A DNA stretch of 64,000 nucleotides from Bradyrhizobium nitroreducens (GTDB taxonomy: Bacteria; Pseudomonadota; Alphaproteobacteria; Rhizobiales; Xanthobacteraceae), in NCBI RefSeq assembly GCF_002776695.1, contig NZ_LFJC01000003.1, positions 5,452,091 to 5,516,090 of the forward strand. Direction: 5' to 3'. Positions 28,668 to 37,362 of the stretch are shown here, piece by piece. The notes beneath the pieces were generated by a model. That model saw nothing but the letters and a program-made list of their open reading frames with translations. It was not told where the DNA came from and searched no databases. The position numbers and the translations under genes were made by a program. The first letter of the stretch is position 1, and each line of letters opens with the position of its first letter.

Positions 28668-28829
28668 TCAGCCTGCCAGAAGCGCTGCGACGAACGGTGC
28701 AGCCAGCACCGAGATGAAGATCACGCCGCGCAGCAGCGCCGGCAGCATCGGTTCGATCGCGCCGCGCCCCCGGTCAGGAGCCGGCACGGCATGCAGTGAA
28801 CTGGAAATGCGGACCAAGCGGTCAGCCAT
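28668..28829 (-). CDS. Small single-TM membrane protein (hypothetical, 53 aa)
   Basis: ATG at 28829 to TGA at 28668, ending 8 bases before the fusion gene start. It has a hydrophilic N-terminus (MADRLVRISSSLHAVPAPDR) and a C-terminal hydrophobic stretch (RGVIFISVLAAPFVAALLAG) able to span the membrane. Position at the head of the polysaccharide operon suggests an accessory subunit or a leader peptide. The ribosome site is weak (AAAGGGACAC), so expression is uncertain. Confidence 0.45.
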   Translation of the reverse strand: MADRLVRISSSLHAVPAPDRGRGAIEPMLPALLRGVIFISVLAAPFVAALLAG

Positions 28830-28876
28830 GGGTGTGTGTCCCTTTACATCGCGCCCCTCAGTGAGGGTTCGTATAT

Positions 28877-28933
28877 GTGGGAAAATTTACCACGTCAATC
28901 GGCGGATGAAAAAATGTGGGATTGTGTCCCACA
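28877..28933. promoter_or_regulatory. Pair of palindromes between the polysaccharide operon and the DUF6502 gene
   Basis: GTGGGAAAATTTACCAC (28877-28893) is an almost perfect palindrome. TGTGGGATTGTGTCCCACA (28915-28933) is a perfect 7-bp inverted repeat around 5 bases. Both have the half-site GTGGGA, and their left half-sites lie 38 bases apart. They sit in the only promoter-sized gap between the divergent transcripts, immediately upstream of the DUF6502 gene, which has a helix-turn-helix-like segment. Best read as operators for one regulator, possibly DUF6502 itself (inference). Confidence 0.6.
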
Positions 28934-28956
28934 TGAGGCATTGGTACAATTCAGAC

Positions 28957-29853
28957 ATGAATGCCAAGCCCGGGTCCAAAGCAGCGGCGCCACAGCCGAA
29001 TGCCGCCGCCAAGCTGCACGCGCCGCTGGCGCGGCTGCTGCGCCCGCTCGTGCGGCTCTGCATCCGCAGCGGCATGACCTTTCCGGCGCTGGCACAATTG
29101 CTTCGCGAGCTTTTCGTCAACGTCGCCGAGCACGATTTCGCGCTGGAGGGAAAGGAGCAGACCGACAGCCGCGTCAGCCTGCTCACCGGCATCCATCGCA
29201 AGGAGGTGGCGCGTCTGCGCGGCGCGGGCGCGCCCGTGCATGAAGCGCCGGCGGCGGTATCGCTGACCAGCGCGGTGATCGCGCGCTGGCTCGCCGCGCC
29301 CGAGTTCACCGATTCGAAGGGCGAGCCGCTGCCGCTGCCGCGCACGGCGGAGGACGATGCGCCGTCGTTCGAGCAGCTCGTCGCTTCCGTCACCAAGGAT
29401 GTGCGCCCGCGCGCGGTGCTCGACGAGTGGATCGATCGCAAGCTCGTCATCATCAACGAGGATGACGAGATCGAGCTGGTCGAGTCGGCCTTCGTCCCGA
29501 GCGGTGAGGACGACAGCAAATGGCACTATCTCGGCCGCAATCTGCACGATCACATCGCGGCCGCCGCGCAGAACGTCTCGGACGATCCGCGCTTCCTCGA
29601 GCGCGCGGTGCATTACAACAACATCTCGCCGAAGCTGGCGCGGAAGCTCGAGGCGCGCTCGCGCGAGCTCGCCATGGACGCGCTGAAGACCGCCAACCGC
29701 GAGGCCAACCGCGCGCTTGCCAAGGACAAGGGCGGCGACGCCCGCTGGAATTTCGGCATCTACATCTACAGCGAGGATGCCGACGAGGAGGGCGAGGCCA
29801 AGGAAAACGGTAGGGAAGGCCGCAAGGAAAACGGCAAAGAGGGCAGTTCATGA
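28957..29853 (+). CDS. DUF6502-family protein, putative DNA-binding regulator
   Basis: 298 residues from the ATG at 28957; an in-frame ATG at 28933, just at the edge of the palindrome, is an alternative. The N-terminal part (LARLLRPLVRLCIRSGMTFP and LAQLLRELFVNVAEHDF) and then SRVSLLTGIHRKEVARLRG look like the helix-turn-helix-like core of DUF6502; the last segment is the likely recognition region. The C-terminus is highly charged, with repeated Glu/Gly/Lys. Function of the family is not established to my knowledge. The stop overlaps the start of the DUF5666 gene (ATGA), so the two are translationally coupled. Confidence 0.82.
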   Translation: MNAKPGSKAAAPQPNAAAKLHAPLARLLRPLVRLCIRSGMTFPALAQLLRELFVNVAEHDFALEGKEQTDSRVSLLTGIHRKEVARLRGAGAPVHEAPAAVSLTSAVIARWLAAPEFTDSKGEPLPLPRTAEDDAPSFEQLVASVTKDVRPRAVLDEWIDRKLVIINEDDEIELVESAFVPSGEDDSKWHYLGRNLHDHIAAAAQNVSDDPRFLERAVHYNNISPKLARKLEARSRELAMDALKTANREANRALAKDKGGDARWNFGIYIYSEDADEEGEAKENGREGRKENGKEGSS

Positions 29854-31037
29854 GTCGGCCGCCGCTGATCTCGCGCCGTCTGCTGCTGACAGGATTCTGG
29901 CTCGCCGGCACGGCCATCGCCCGTGCGCAGGTCAAGCGTGGCACCGATCAGGGCATCGGCGGCACCGGCATCACGCGCGGTGACGATCACGGCATCGGTG
30001 GCACCGGTATCGTCGGCGTCATCCAGCGCTTCGGCAGCATCTACGTCAACGGCGAGCGGATCACTTATGCCAGCGACGTACCGGTCCGGATCGACGGCGA
30101 GGCGGCGAGCCCCAAGGCGCTGCGCATCGGGCAGCTTGCACGCGTGGTCGCGGTCCGTCAGGCCGATGGCACACTCGTCACGCGCAATATCGCGATCGCG
30201 AGCGAAGTCGCCGGGCCGATCGAGACCGTGAAGGGCAGCGAACTGACGGTGCTCGGCCAGAAAATCGTCGCGGACGACAGGGCGAGCAAGCTCCGCCCGG
30301 GCACGCAAGTCGCCGTCTATGGTCTACGCCGGACCGACGGCGTCATCGTTGCAAGCCTGATCGAGCCGCGACGCGCGGCGACCGAGCGTGTGGCCGGCCT
30401 GGTCGAGCGCGGGCCCGACGGCCTGCGAATTGGCGGGCTCAGGCTGAACGGCGTCGATCCGTTGCTGGTCGGCCAGCGTGTCCTGGTCGAAGGCAGCTCG
30501 AGCCAAGGCGCGATGCAGGCGACGCGCACGCGGATCGACGATTTCTCGGATCTGGTCGGCGCAAGCCGTCTTTCGGTCGAGGCTTATGTGCAGCGCGCGG
30601 GCGCGAACCTCCAGCTCGGCTCAGGCTTCGTGGCCGGTGACGGCTCGCGGTTTGGGCCGGCGGCCGGCGAAGCGCGTATGGTGGTGAACGGCGCGTTCGA
30701 CCGTTCCCGCGGCTTCCAGGTGGATGCGGCTCAGGTCATCGGTCAAGGCCCCGGAGCGCCTCCGTCCGGCGGCGGCAATCCCAACCGGTCGTCCGGTGGC
30801 TCGATCCTGCATCCGAATCGGAGCACGCCCAATCCGGGTGGTGGTCAGCCCGGCGCACCGGGCGCACCTGCGGCGGGATCGCCTTCCGGCGCAACGCCCG
30901 GCTCTGCGCCGACAGGACCTGGTGGTCCGTCGGCCCCCGGCGGAGCGGGATCGCCCGGCGGACCTATGGGCCCGGGTGGCGGAATGGGCGGCGGCTTCGG
31001 TGGCCCCGGGGGCGGGATGGGTGGCGGCCGCCGTTGA
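29850..31037 (+). CDS. DUF5666-domain exported protein with Gly/Pro-rich tail
   Basis: 395 residues. N-terminus SRPPLISRRLLLTGFWLAGTAIARAQ is a signal peptide with a twin Arg, possibly Tat. It is followed by two copies of GIGGTGI (about residues 36-55), a hallmark of these proteins. Residues ~55-315 contain several beta-rich DUF5666 units (FGSIYVNGERITY, GSELTVLGQKIV, GPDGLRIGGLRLNG). The last ~75 residues are low-complexity Gly/Pro/Ser. Probably periplasmic or surface-exposed; no biochemical role is known to me. The gene is coupled to the DUF6502 gene. Confidence 0.8.
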   Translation: MSRPPLISRRLLLTGFWLAGTAIARAQVKRGTDQGIGGTGITRGDDHGIGGTGIVGVIQRFGSIYVNGERITYASDVPVRIDGEAASPKALRIGQLARVVAVRQADGTLVTRNIAIASEVAGPIETVKGSELTVLGQKIVADDRASKLRPGTQVAVYGLRRTDGVIVASLIEPRRAATERVAGLVERGPDGLRIGGLRLNGVDPLLVGQRVLVEGSSSQGAMQATRTRIDDFSDLVGASRLSVEAYVQRAGANLQLGSGFVAGDGSRFGPAAGEARMVVNGAFDRSRGFQVDAAQVIGQGPGAPPSGGGNPNRSSGGSILHPNRSTPNPGGGQPGAPGAPAAGSPSGATPGSAPTGPGGPSAPGGAGSPGGPMGPGGGMGGGFGGPGGGMGGGRR

Positions 31038-31070
31038 GCGCGGCGCGGCCAGAACGGAGGAGCGCGGGAT

Positions 31071-32423
31071 TCAGCCCGCGCTGAGACGTACGCCGGCGCG
31101 CAGGAATTTCTGCGGATCGACCGCTTCGCCCTCGATCCGGGTTTCGTAATGCAGGTGCGGACCGGTGGAGCGACCGGTCGAGCCGACCAGACCGACGACC
31201 TGGCCGATCTTCACGATCTCGCCGACCTTGACGTTGATTTCAGAGAGGTGGCCGTAGCGGGTCGAAAGCCCGTTGCCGTGGTCGACCTCGACCATGCGGC
31301 CGTAGCCGCCGGACCAGCCGGCGGAAACCACCTTGCCGTTGGCGGTGACGCGAACCGGATCGCCGGTCGCGGCCCGGAAGTCGAGCCCGGTATGCATCGC
31401 GGGCCGTCCGAGGAAAGGATCGCTGCGCACGCCGAAGCCGGAGGTGAACTCGACCTCGCCGATGACGGGCTTGCGGTAGGGCACCAGCGCCAGCGTGCGG
31501 TTAAGACGATCCATCTCGGCGCGGGTGACGTTGATGCGATTGAGCTGCTTCTCGAACGGACCGGCGTTGGCGGTCAGCTTGACGGGAACGAACGGTCCGC
31601 CCATTGCGCTGCGCGGCACGGCGGCTTCGAGACTGGCGAGATTGAGGCCGAGATCGCTGACCACGCCGCGCATCCGGCGCATGCGCGAATCCATGCCTTC
31701 CTCGACGGCGCTGAGCGCCGCCATCTGGCGACGCTCGACCTGATCGAGCGAGGTCGTGAGCCGGACCAGGACGTTGTCAAAACCCTGGTTCTTGGCGAAC
31801 TGATTGGCTTGGGGAGCCGCCACGGTCGGCGCGCGCGATTCGAGCCGCGCCTCACGGTCCGGCGGCGCGACGAAGATCACGGTGTCGCTGATCGGCGAGG
31901 GTTTTGGCGTGCTCTGGCTCGAATCGCCGCGTTGAGGCGTCGCGCGCGGAATCGAGCCGGTCACATCAGGCATGGCTCCAAGCGCCGTGGCCCGGGACTC
32001 CAGCGCCGTCTGGCGCTTCATGATCTGGTCGAGCTTCTGGTCGAACTGTTCCTGGTCGAGCAGCTGGCGGCTAGTGGTGCGGTCGACCTTGGCGCGCAGC
32101 TCGGCGATGCGGTCCTCATAGGCGTATTGCATCTCGGCCTGGCGGGCGATCAGCCGGGTCAGAACGTCGTCACGGAACGCAAAATAGGTGGCAGTCGCCG
32201 CCGACCAGAGACCGAGCAGGACCACCGTCCCGACAACGATCCAGAATACCACGGGCCCGAAGCGGACCTGCTTGCCGGCATGGACGATGGTGTAGGCATC
32301 GTCGGTGGCGGGAAGGGGGATGGCAACGGCCGCCGCAACGGCGGGACGCCTCTGCAGGGGCCGGCCGTGGTCGTGAGCATGATGTTGGGGGTACTGCGAA
32401 TATTGGGCAGAACTTTTCGACAT
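31071..32423 (-). CDS. M23-family peptidoglycan DD-metallopeptidase
   Basis: 450 residues from the ATG at 32423 (GGGAG upstream; a GTG two codons earlier is possible). A His-rich cytoplasmic N-terminus, one TM helix (VVFWIVVGTVVLLGLWSAAT), a periplasmic coiled coil (~95-150) and the C-terminal LytM domain. The latter has zinc-site motifs HTGLDF and GPHLHYE and catalytic-loop GWSGGYGRMVEVDHG. It cleaves peptide cross-bridges or activates amidases; all three metal/catalytic motifs are intact, so an active enzyme is expected. Convergent with the DUF5666 gene. Confidence 0.92.
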   Translation of the reverse strand: MSKSSAQYSQYPQHHAHDHGRPLQRRPAVAAAVAIPLPATDDAYTIVHAGKQVRFGPVVFWIVVGTVVLLGLWSAATATYFAFRDDVLTRLIARQAEMQYAYEDRIAELRAKVDRTTSRQLLDQEQFDQKLDQIMKRQTALESRATALGAMPDVTGSIPRATPQRGDSSQSTPKPSPISDTVIFVAPPDREARLESRAPTVAAPQANQFAKNQGFDNVLVRLTTSLDQVERRQMAALSAVEEGMDSRMRRMRGVVSDLGLNLASLEAAVPRSAMGGPFVPVKLTANAGPFEKQLNRINVTRAEMDRLNRTLALVPYRKPVIGEVEFTSGFGVRSDPFLGRPAMHTGLDFRAATGDPVRVTANGKVVSAGWSGGYGRMVEVDHGNGLSTRYGHLSEINVKVGEIVKIGQVVGLVGSTGRSTGPHLHYETRIEGEAVDPQKFLRAGVRLSAG

Positions 32424-32534
32424 CGGCACTCCCGCGCCGGTCGGATGAGTCCGTACGGCCCTAATTGCCGCAGCAATCTGGGCCGGTCATGGTTAATTTT
32501 CCGGAAACGGGAACGCGCGAATTTAAAGGTCTGG

Positions 32535-33224
32535 TTAAAGACTTCTTGCCGCTTCCAGCACCGCATCGGCATGACCGTCGACCCGGACATTGCGCCAGAT
32601 CCTGGCCACTTTACCGTCGGCGCCGACCAGTATCGTGGTGCGAAGAATCCCAAGGAAGCGCTTGCCGTACATGGACTTTTCGCCCCAGGCGCCATACGCT
32701 TCCAGCATCTGATGCTGCTCATCCGAGATGAGGGGGACACCGAGACTGTGTTTGTCGCGGAACCTCTCCTGGGCCTTTAACGGATCGGCGGAAATCCCGA
32801 GGACGGCGGTGCCGGCGGCCGAGAAGGCGCCGGCGAGGCGGGTGAAGTCGATCGCCTCCCGGGTGCAGCCGGGCGTGTCGGCGCGGGGATAGAAGAACAG
32901 GACGAGCTTTTGGCCGGCATAATCCCCCAACGTGACCACTTCGCCGCCGTCGCGGGGCAGACGGAAGACGGGCGCCTTGTCGCCCTCGGCCAGGCCGGAA
33001 TTCGCGACGGCGGGCGAGGACGCCAATTTGGGAGAATTTAACTGTTTCGGCGCGGCCTTATGTGATCCTGCTTTTGCTATGGTCGCGACTGATTTGCTGG
33101 CCGCTGTCCGCTGCGTTTTGGCGGACGTTGTTTGACTGGATGCCCGCGTTTTCGCGGCCTTCTTTTTAGCCGTCGGACTGCCGGAGGGCGCCTTGGACGA
33201 TTTCTTTCGGGATTTCTTGGACAT
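32535..33224 (-). CDS. bcp: Bcp-type peroxiredoxin with Lys/Ala-rich N-terminal tail
   Basis: 229 residues from the ATG at 33224, preceded by AAGGAAGG. Residues 1-75 are strongly basic, Lys/Ala/Ser-rich and resemble histone H1-like tails. Residues 76-229 are a peroxiredoxin Q/Bcp domain with the peroxidatic Cys in PRADTPGCT (C120). The usual resolving Cys five residues later is absent (Ile instead), so it is a 1-Cys-type variant or uses another partner. It reduces hydroperoxides. The tail might bind nucleic acid or membrane surface (inference). Divergent from the AsmA-like gene. The open frame extends far upstream on this strand but is antisense shadow there. Confidence 0.9.
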   Translation of the reverse strand: MSKKSRKKSSKAPSGSPTAKKKAAKTRASSQTTSAKTQRTAASKSVATIAKAGSHKAAPKQLNSPKLASSPAVANSGLAEGDKAPVFRLPRDGGEVVTLGDYAGQKLVLFFYPRADTPGCTREAIDFTRLAGAFSAAGTAVLGISADPLKAQERFRDKHSLGVPLISDEQHQMLEAYGAWGEKSMYGKRFLGILRTTILVGADGKVARIWRNVRVDGHADAVLEAARSL

Positions 33225-33515
33225 ACGCCTTCCTTTCGTCGCTTTCGGCGGGTCAACCGAAGCGGTATTGCAGCTCTCGTCCGGTGTGCCGGACTCGCGC
33301 CCTCGGCTGGGCAAGTCTGACGACGCCGGAGTATGGTTACAAGGAATTCCACGCACCACCCCACTGCTCGTTGAACGCGCTCCCGGGGCGAGATGACGAA
33401 CAGCAGGAATATTAGAGGTATGGCGGCAGTGCCGGCGCAGGGAGCTTCGCTTCCCGTGGACGGCTGCGGTCCCGGCGGCGCTCAATACAACGACGGGCGC
33501 CTGTATCGAGAGGCA

Positions 33516-36500
33516 ATGGCAAGGAATAAGTCGCCCCAGGATTACAATCGGGACTTCGATCGGCACGGCGGTCAGCAACAGCCGCAGGAATGGGACGACG
33601 CCGATTGGGATCCGGATCAGGAGGCGGCCGCGGGGCATCGCGCGCGCCGGCTGTTGTCGCGTTCCAATTCGGGCTTTCATCGCTTCGGTGACGGGTTTGG
33701 CGCGTTGCGCCGCTGGCTGGTCGCCGACCGCTGGTTGAAGCGTGTCGTCCTTGTCGTCGGGACTCTCGCCGTCGTCTTCGTCGGGTGCTTCGGCGCGCTG
33801 TGGTGGCGGCTCGGAGCCGGTCCGATCAATCTCGACATCGCAACGCCATGGCTCGCGGCCGCGATCGAGGACAATATCGGTCACGGCAACACGGTCGAGA
33901 TCGGAGGCACTCAGATCGAGCGCGCCGGCCGGATCCGCATCGCCGTCCGCATCCGTGACATCATCGTCCGCGACCGCGATCACGCCGTGGTCGCCAGCGC
34001 GCCAAAGGCAGAGGTGAAGCTGTCGGGGGCGGGCCTGCTGATGGGGCACCTGCGCGCCGAGAGCCTCAATCTCGTCGATGCCGAGCTCGCGATCCGCATC
34101 GCGCCCGACGGCACCGTCACCGTATCTGCCGGCGACACCGCAAAGCCGCTGGCCACCGGCGTGGCCTCGAAGAAGGAGGCGGGCCTGCCGCCGACCTTCC
34201 CGCGCAATGGCGTCCCGCCGCCGCCATTCGCGACGGCGCCCGCGACCCAGGATCCATCTCAGGCCGCGCCTCAGGCGACCGCGCAGAGCGGCATCCTGCA
34301 GGGCCTCGACTGGCTCGACAGTCTGAGCATGACCGGCCTCGACGGCCAGAACCTCAACGAGATCGGCCTGAAGAACGGCAATCTGATCGTCGACGATCAG
34401 CAGCGCGGCAGCAAATGGTCGTTCGAGAACATCAGCCTCAGCCTGCGCCGGCCGAGCCGCGGCGGCGTCACGCTGAGCCTCGGCGAGGAGGGCGCGCGTC
34501 CGTGGCTGCTGCGGGCCACGATCGGGCCGGCCGAGAACGGCGTGCGCTCGGTCGATATCAAGGCCGACAAGGTCTCGACCTCCAACATCCTCCTGGCGCT
34601 GCGCGTCAAGGACCTCACCTACACGGCCGATCTGCCGCTGACCGGCGAGCTCAAGGGCGAGCTCGGCCGCGATGGCGTGCCCACATTCTTCCGCGGCAAG
34701 ATCACCGTCGGCGCGGGCCATATCATCGACACCGACACGCCCGACTATCCGATGGCGATCGACCAGGCCGAGATCAACGTCGAGTGGGACGCCAATCGGC
34801 GGGTGCTGGTCGCGCCGTTCAAGATTCTGTCGGGCGCGAACCGCCTGACGCTCCTGGCCCATCTCGAGCCGCCCAACGGCACGGTCAATGACTGGCAGCT
34901 CGGCTTCAGCGGCGGCTCGATCCTGCTCGGCGGCATCGACAACGAGCCGCCGCTCGTCTTCAACCGCATTGCGATCGGCTTTCGTTTCGACACCGATCAC
35001 AAGCGCTTTCTGCTGACGCAGGCCGATATCAGCAATGGCGAGATCGGCGTCGCCGGCACGGGAGCCATCGACTATTCGGGCGAGCCGCGGCTGACGCTGG
35101 GCTTTGCGGGAACGCCGATGTCGGCCTCCGCGCTGAAGCGGATGTGGCCGACGCTGGTGGTGCCGGAGCTGCGCGAATGGGTGATCGAGCGGATCGAGCG
35201 CGGCACGCTCCAGCGCATCGAGATCGGCGTCAATTCGCCGACCAAGAACCTGCCGCGCAAGGGCCCGCCCATTCCGGACGACGGCCTGTCGGTCAACATC
35301 GTGGCGAGCGGCGTCGCGGTCCGTCCCGTGGACGGCATGCCTGTCGTGCACGATGCCGATTTGAAGGCGCGCGTGACCGGCCGCACCGCGACCGTGACGA
35401 TCGGCCAGGGCATTGCCGATACGCCCGCCGGCCGCAAGGTGACGATCTCCGATTTCGTCTTCGAGGTACCCGACATGGCGCCGAAGCCCTCGCCGTCGCG
35501 GACCAGATTCCGCGTCGAGGGTCCGGTGCCCGCGGCGGCCGAAATGCTGGCCAATGATCGGCTGAGCGATCTGTCGTCGACCGTCGTCGATCCCAACACC
35601 AGCAAGGGAACGTTCACGGCGAACATCCAGCTCGGCCTGCCGGTCAAGGGCGAGCTGACCAAGGCCGACACGACCTACGCCGTCACCGCCGACCTCAACG
35701 GCTTTGCCGCCGACAAGCTGGTGATGAATCAGAAGCTGGAGGCCAACAACCTCAAGATCGTCGCGAACAACCAGGGCTATCAGGTCAAGGGCGACGTCAA
35801 GATCAACGGGCAGGCGGCCTCGCTCGACTACCGCAAGCCGGCCGAGGGCGACGCGGACGTCAGGCTGCAGGCGACGCTGGACGATGCCAGCCGCGCGCGC
35901 CTCGGATTTGATCTCAGCCCGGCCGTCAGCGGATCGTTGCCGATCAAGCTGTCGGGCAAGATCGCCGGCGGTCCCGAGCAGACCACGAAGCTCGGCGTGG
36001 AGGCCGACCTGACCTCGGTCAAGCTCGACAATATCCTGCCGGGATGGGTCAAGCTGCCGGGCAAGTCGGGCAAGGCCAGCTTCAAGGTGGTGCCGACGGC
36101 GCAATCGACGCGGCTGGAGGACATCGTCATCGAAGGCGGCGGCGCCTCGATCAAGGGCTCGCTCGAGGTCGATGCGAACGGCGACCTCATGAACGCGAAC
36201 TTCCCGGTCTATTCGCCGTCTGACGGCGACAAGGCGTCACTCAAGGTGGAACGCAGCCAGGACGGCGTCGTCAAGGGCACGATGCGCGGTGACGTGTTCG
36301 ACGGCCGCGGCTTCCTGAAATCGGCGATCTCAGGCAATTCCAAGGACGATGCCAAAAGCAAGCTGAAGAACGTCGATTTCGACATCGACGTGAAGCTCGG
36401 CGCCGTCATGGGCTTCAACGGCGAGGCGATGCGCAGCATCGACGCCAAAATGTCGAAACGCAACGGCGCCATCAAGGCCTTCGCGCTGAACGGCAGGATC

Positions 36501-37232
36501 GGCAAGGACACCCCGGTGGCCGCCGATCTGCGCGGCGGACGTGCGCAGGGCAACCGCGAGGTGATCTATCTCCAGACCAACGATGCCGGTGCTCTGCTGC
36601 GCTTCACCGACACCTACACCAAGGCGGTCGGCGGCCAGATGGTGGTGGCCATGGAGCCGCCGACGTCAGAGCCGAACACCTCGCGCGAGGGCTTGATCAA
36701 CGTCCGCGACTTCACCGTGAAGGGCGAAGCGCAGCTCGAACGCGTCGCCGCAGGCGCGCCCAACGGTACCGGCAACGGCGTCTCGTTCAGTGCATTGCGT
36801 GCCGAATTCATCCGCCAGAACGGCGCACTGACGATCCGCGACGGCGTGGTCAAGGGCCCGATGATCGGCGCCACCATCGAAGGCTCGATCGACTATCCCG
36901 GCAACCAAGTGTGCATGAGCGGCACCTTCGTGCCGATGTACGGGTTGAACAACATGTTCGGGCAGATTCCGGTGCTCGGGTTGTTCCTGGGGGCTGGCGA
37001 CAAAGAGGGACTGATCGGCGTGACCTACGAGGTCGTCGGCACGCCGGCCGCGCCCGTGATGCGCGTCAATCCGGTCTCGGCCATGGTGCCGGGCGTGTTC
37101 CGCAAGATCTTCGAGTTCAACACCGGCAAGCAGAACACGCCGTTCGAGGAATTCCCGTCGCAGTCCAACGACGGGTCGTCGGGCTCGACCCGCCAGCTCT
37201 CGAGCGGATGTAGCCTGACGCGGCGGCAGTAG
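33516..37232 (+). CDS. Large AsmA/DUF3971-type envelope protein (YhdP/TamB-like bridge)
   Basis: About 1238 residues from the ATG at 33516; in-frame ATGs at 33393 and 33420 are alternatives (33420 has a plausible AGGA) and would add 32-41 residues unlike the family. N-terminal charged cytoplasmic part, one TM helix (KRVVLVVGTLAVVFVGCFGALWW), then >1000 residues of repetitive beta-strand sequence with DUF3971 and an AsmA-like C-terminal region (SFSALRAEFIRQNGALTIRD, GPMIGATIEGSIDYP). Such proteins span the periplasm and are implicated in phospholipid transport to the outer membrane. Divergent from bcp. Confidence 0.88.
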   Translation: MARNKSPQDYNRDFDRHGGQQQPQEWDDADWDPDQEAAAGHRARRLLSRSNSGFHRFGDGFGALRRWLVADRWLKRVVLVVGTLAVVFVGCFGALWWRLGAGPINLDIATPWLAAAIEDNIGHGNTVEIGGTQIERAGRIRIAVRIRDIIVRDRDHAVVASAPKAEVKLSGAGLLMGHLRAESLNLVDAELAIRIAPDGTVTVSAGDTAKPLATGVASKKEAGLPPTFPRNGVPPPPFATAPATQDPSQAAPQATAQSGILQGLDWLDSLSMTGLDGQNLNEIGLKNGNLIVDDQQRGSKWSFENISLSLRRPSRGGVTLSLGEEGARPWLLRATIGPAENGVRSVDIKADKVSTSNILLALRVKDLTYTADLPLTGELKGELGRDGVPTFFRGKITVGAGHIIDTDTPDYPMAIDQAEINVEWDANRRVLVAPFKILSGANRLTLLAHLEPPNGTVNDWQLGFSGGSILLGGIDNEPPLVFNRIAIGFRFDTDHKRFLLTQADISNGEIGVAGTGAIDYSGEPRLTLGFAGTPMSASALKRMWPTLVVPELREWVIERIERGTLQRIEIGVNSPTKNLPRKGPPIPDDGLSVNIVASGVAVRPVDGMPVVHDADLKARVTGRTATVTIGQGIADTPAGRKVTISDFVFEVPDMAPKPSPSRTRFRVEGPVPAAAEMLANDRLSDLSSTVVDPNTSKGTFTANIQLGLPVKGELTKADTTYAVTADLNGFAADKLVMNQKLEANNLKIVANNQGYQVKGDVKINGQAASLDYRKPAEGDADVRLQATLDDASRARLGFDLSPAVSGSLPIKLSGKIAGGPEQTTKLGVEADLTSVKLDNILPGWVKLPGKSGKASFKVVPTAQSTRLEDIVIEGGGASIKGSLEVDANGDLMNANFPVYSPSDGDKASLKVERSQDGVVKGTMRGDVFDGRGFLKSAISGNSKDDAKSKLKNVDFDIDVKLGAVMGFNGEAMRSIDAKMSKRNGAIKAFALNGRIGKDTPVAADLRGGRAQGNREVIYLQTNDAGALLRFTDTYTKAVGGQMVVAMEPPTSEPNTSREGLINVRDFTVKGEAQLERVAAGAPNGTGNGVSFSALRAEFIRQNGALTIRDGVVKGPMIGATIEGSIDYPGNQVCMSGTFVPMYGLNNMFGQIPVLGLFLGAGDKEGLIGVTYEVVGTPAAPVMRVNPVSAMVPGVFRKIFEFNTGKQNTPFEEFPSQSNDGSSGSTRQLSSGCSLTRRQ

Positions 37233-37247
37233 CGGGACGGCTATCTC

Positions 37248-37338
37248 CGTCGTCATGGCCGGCTTGTCCCGGCCATCCACGCCTCACCACAGGGCAACAA
37301 GAACGTGAATGCCCGGGACAGGCCCGGGCATGACGACG
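37248..37338. repeat. Palindromic intergenic repeat (paired hairpins)
   Basis: Two arms of about 34 bases in inverted orientation, CGTCGTCATGGCCGGCTTG... (37248-37281) and ...GCCCGGGCATGACGACG (37304-37338). Each arm contains its own hairpin, e.g. GGCCGG/CCGGCC. This type of element is common between genes of Bradyrhizobium and relatives. It lies between two convergent genes and probably also serves as a bidirectional transcript end. Confidence 0.75.
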
Positions 37339-37362
37339 ATCGTCTGCAGTGGTGTGTGCCGC

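Noticed and set aside
28186..28956. N-terminal extension of the DUF6502 frame
   Set aside because: It would overlap the divergent polysaccharide gene and carries no conserved sequence; the family begins near 28957.
33225..36104. Upstream extension of the bcp frame (over 900 codons)
   Set aside because: Runs antisense to the AsmA-like gene; the peroxiredoxin has its own ribosome site and ATG at 33224.
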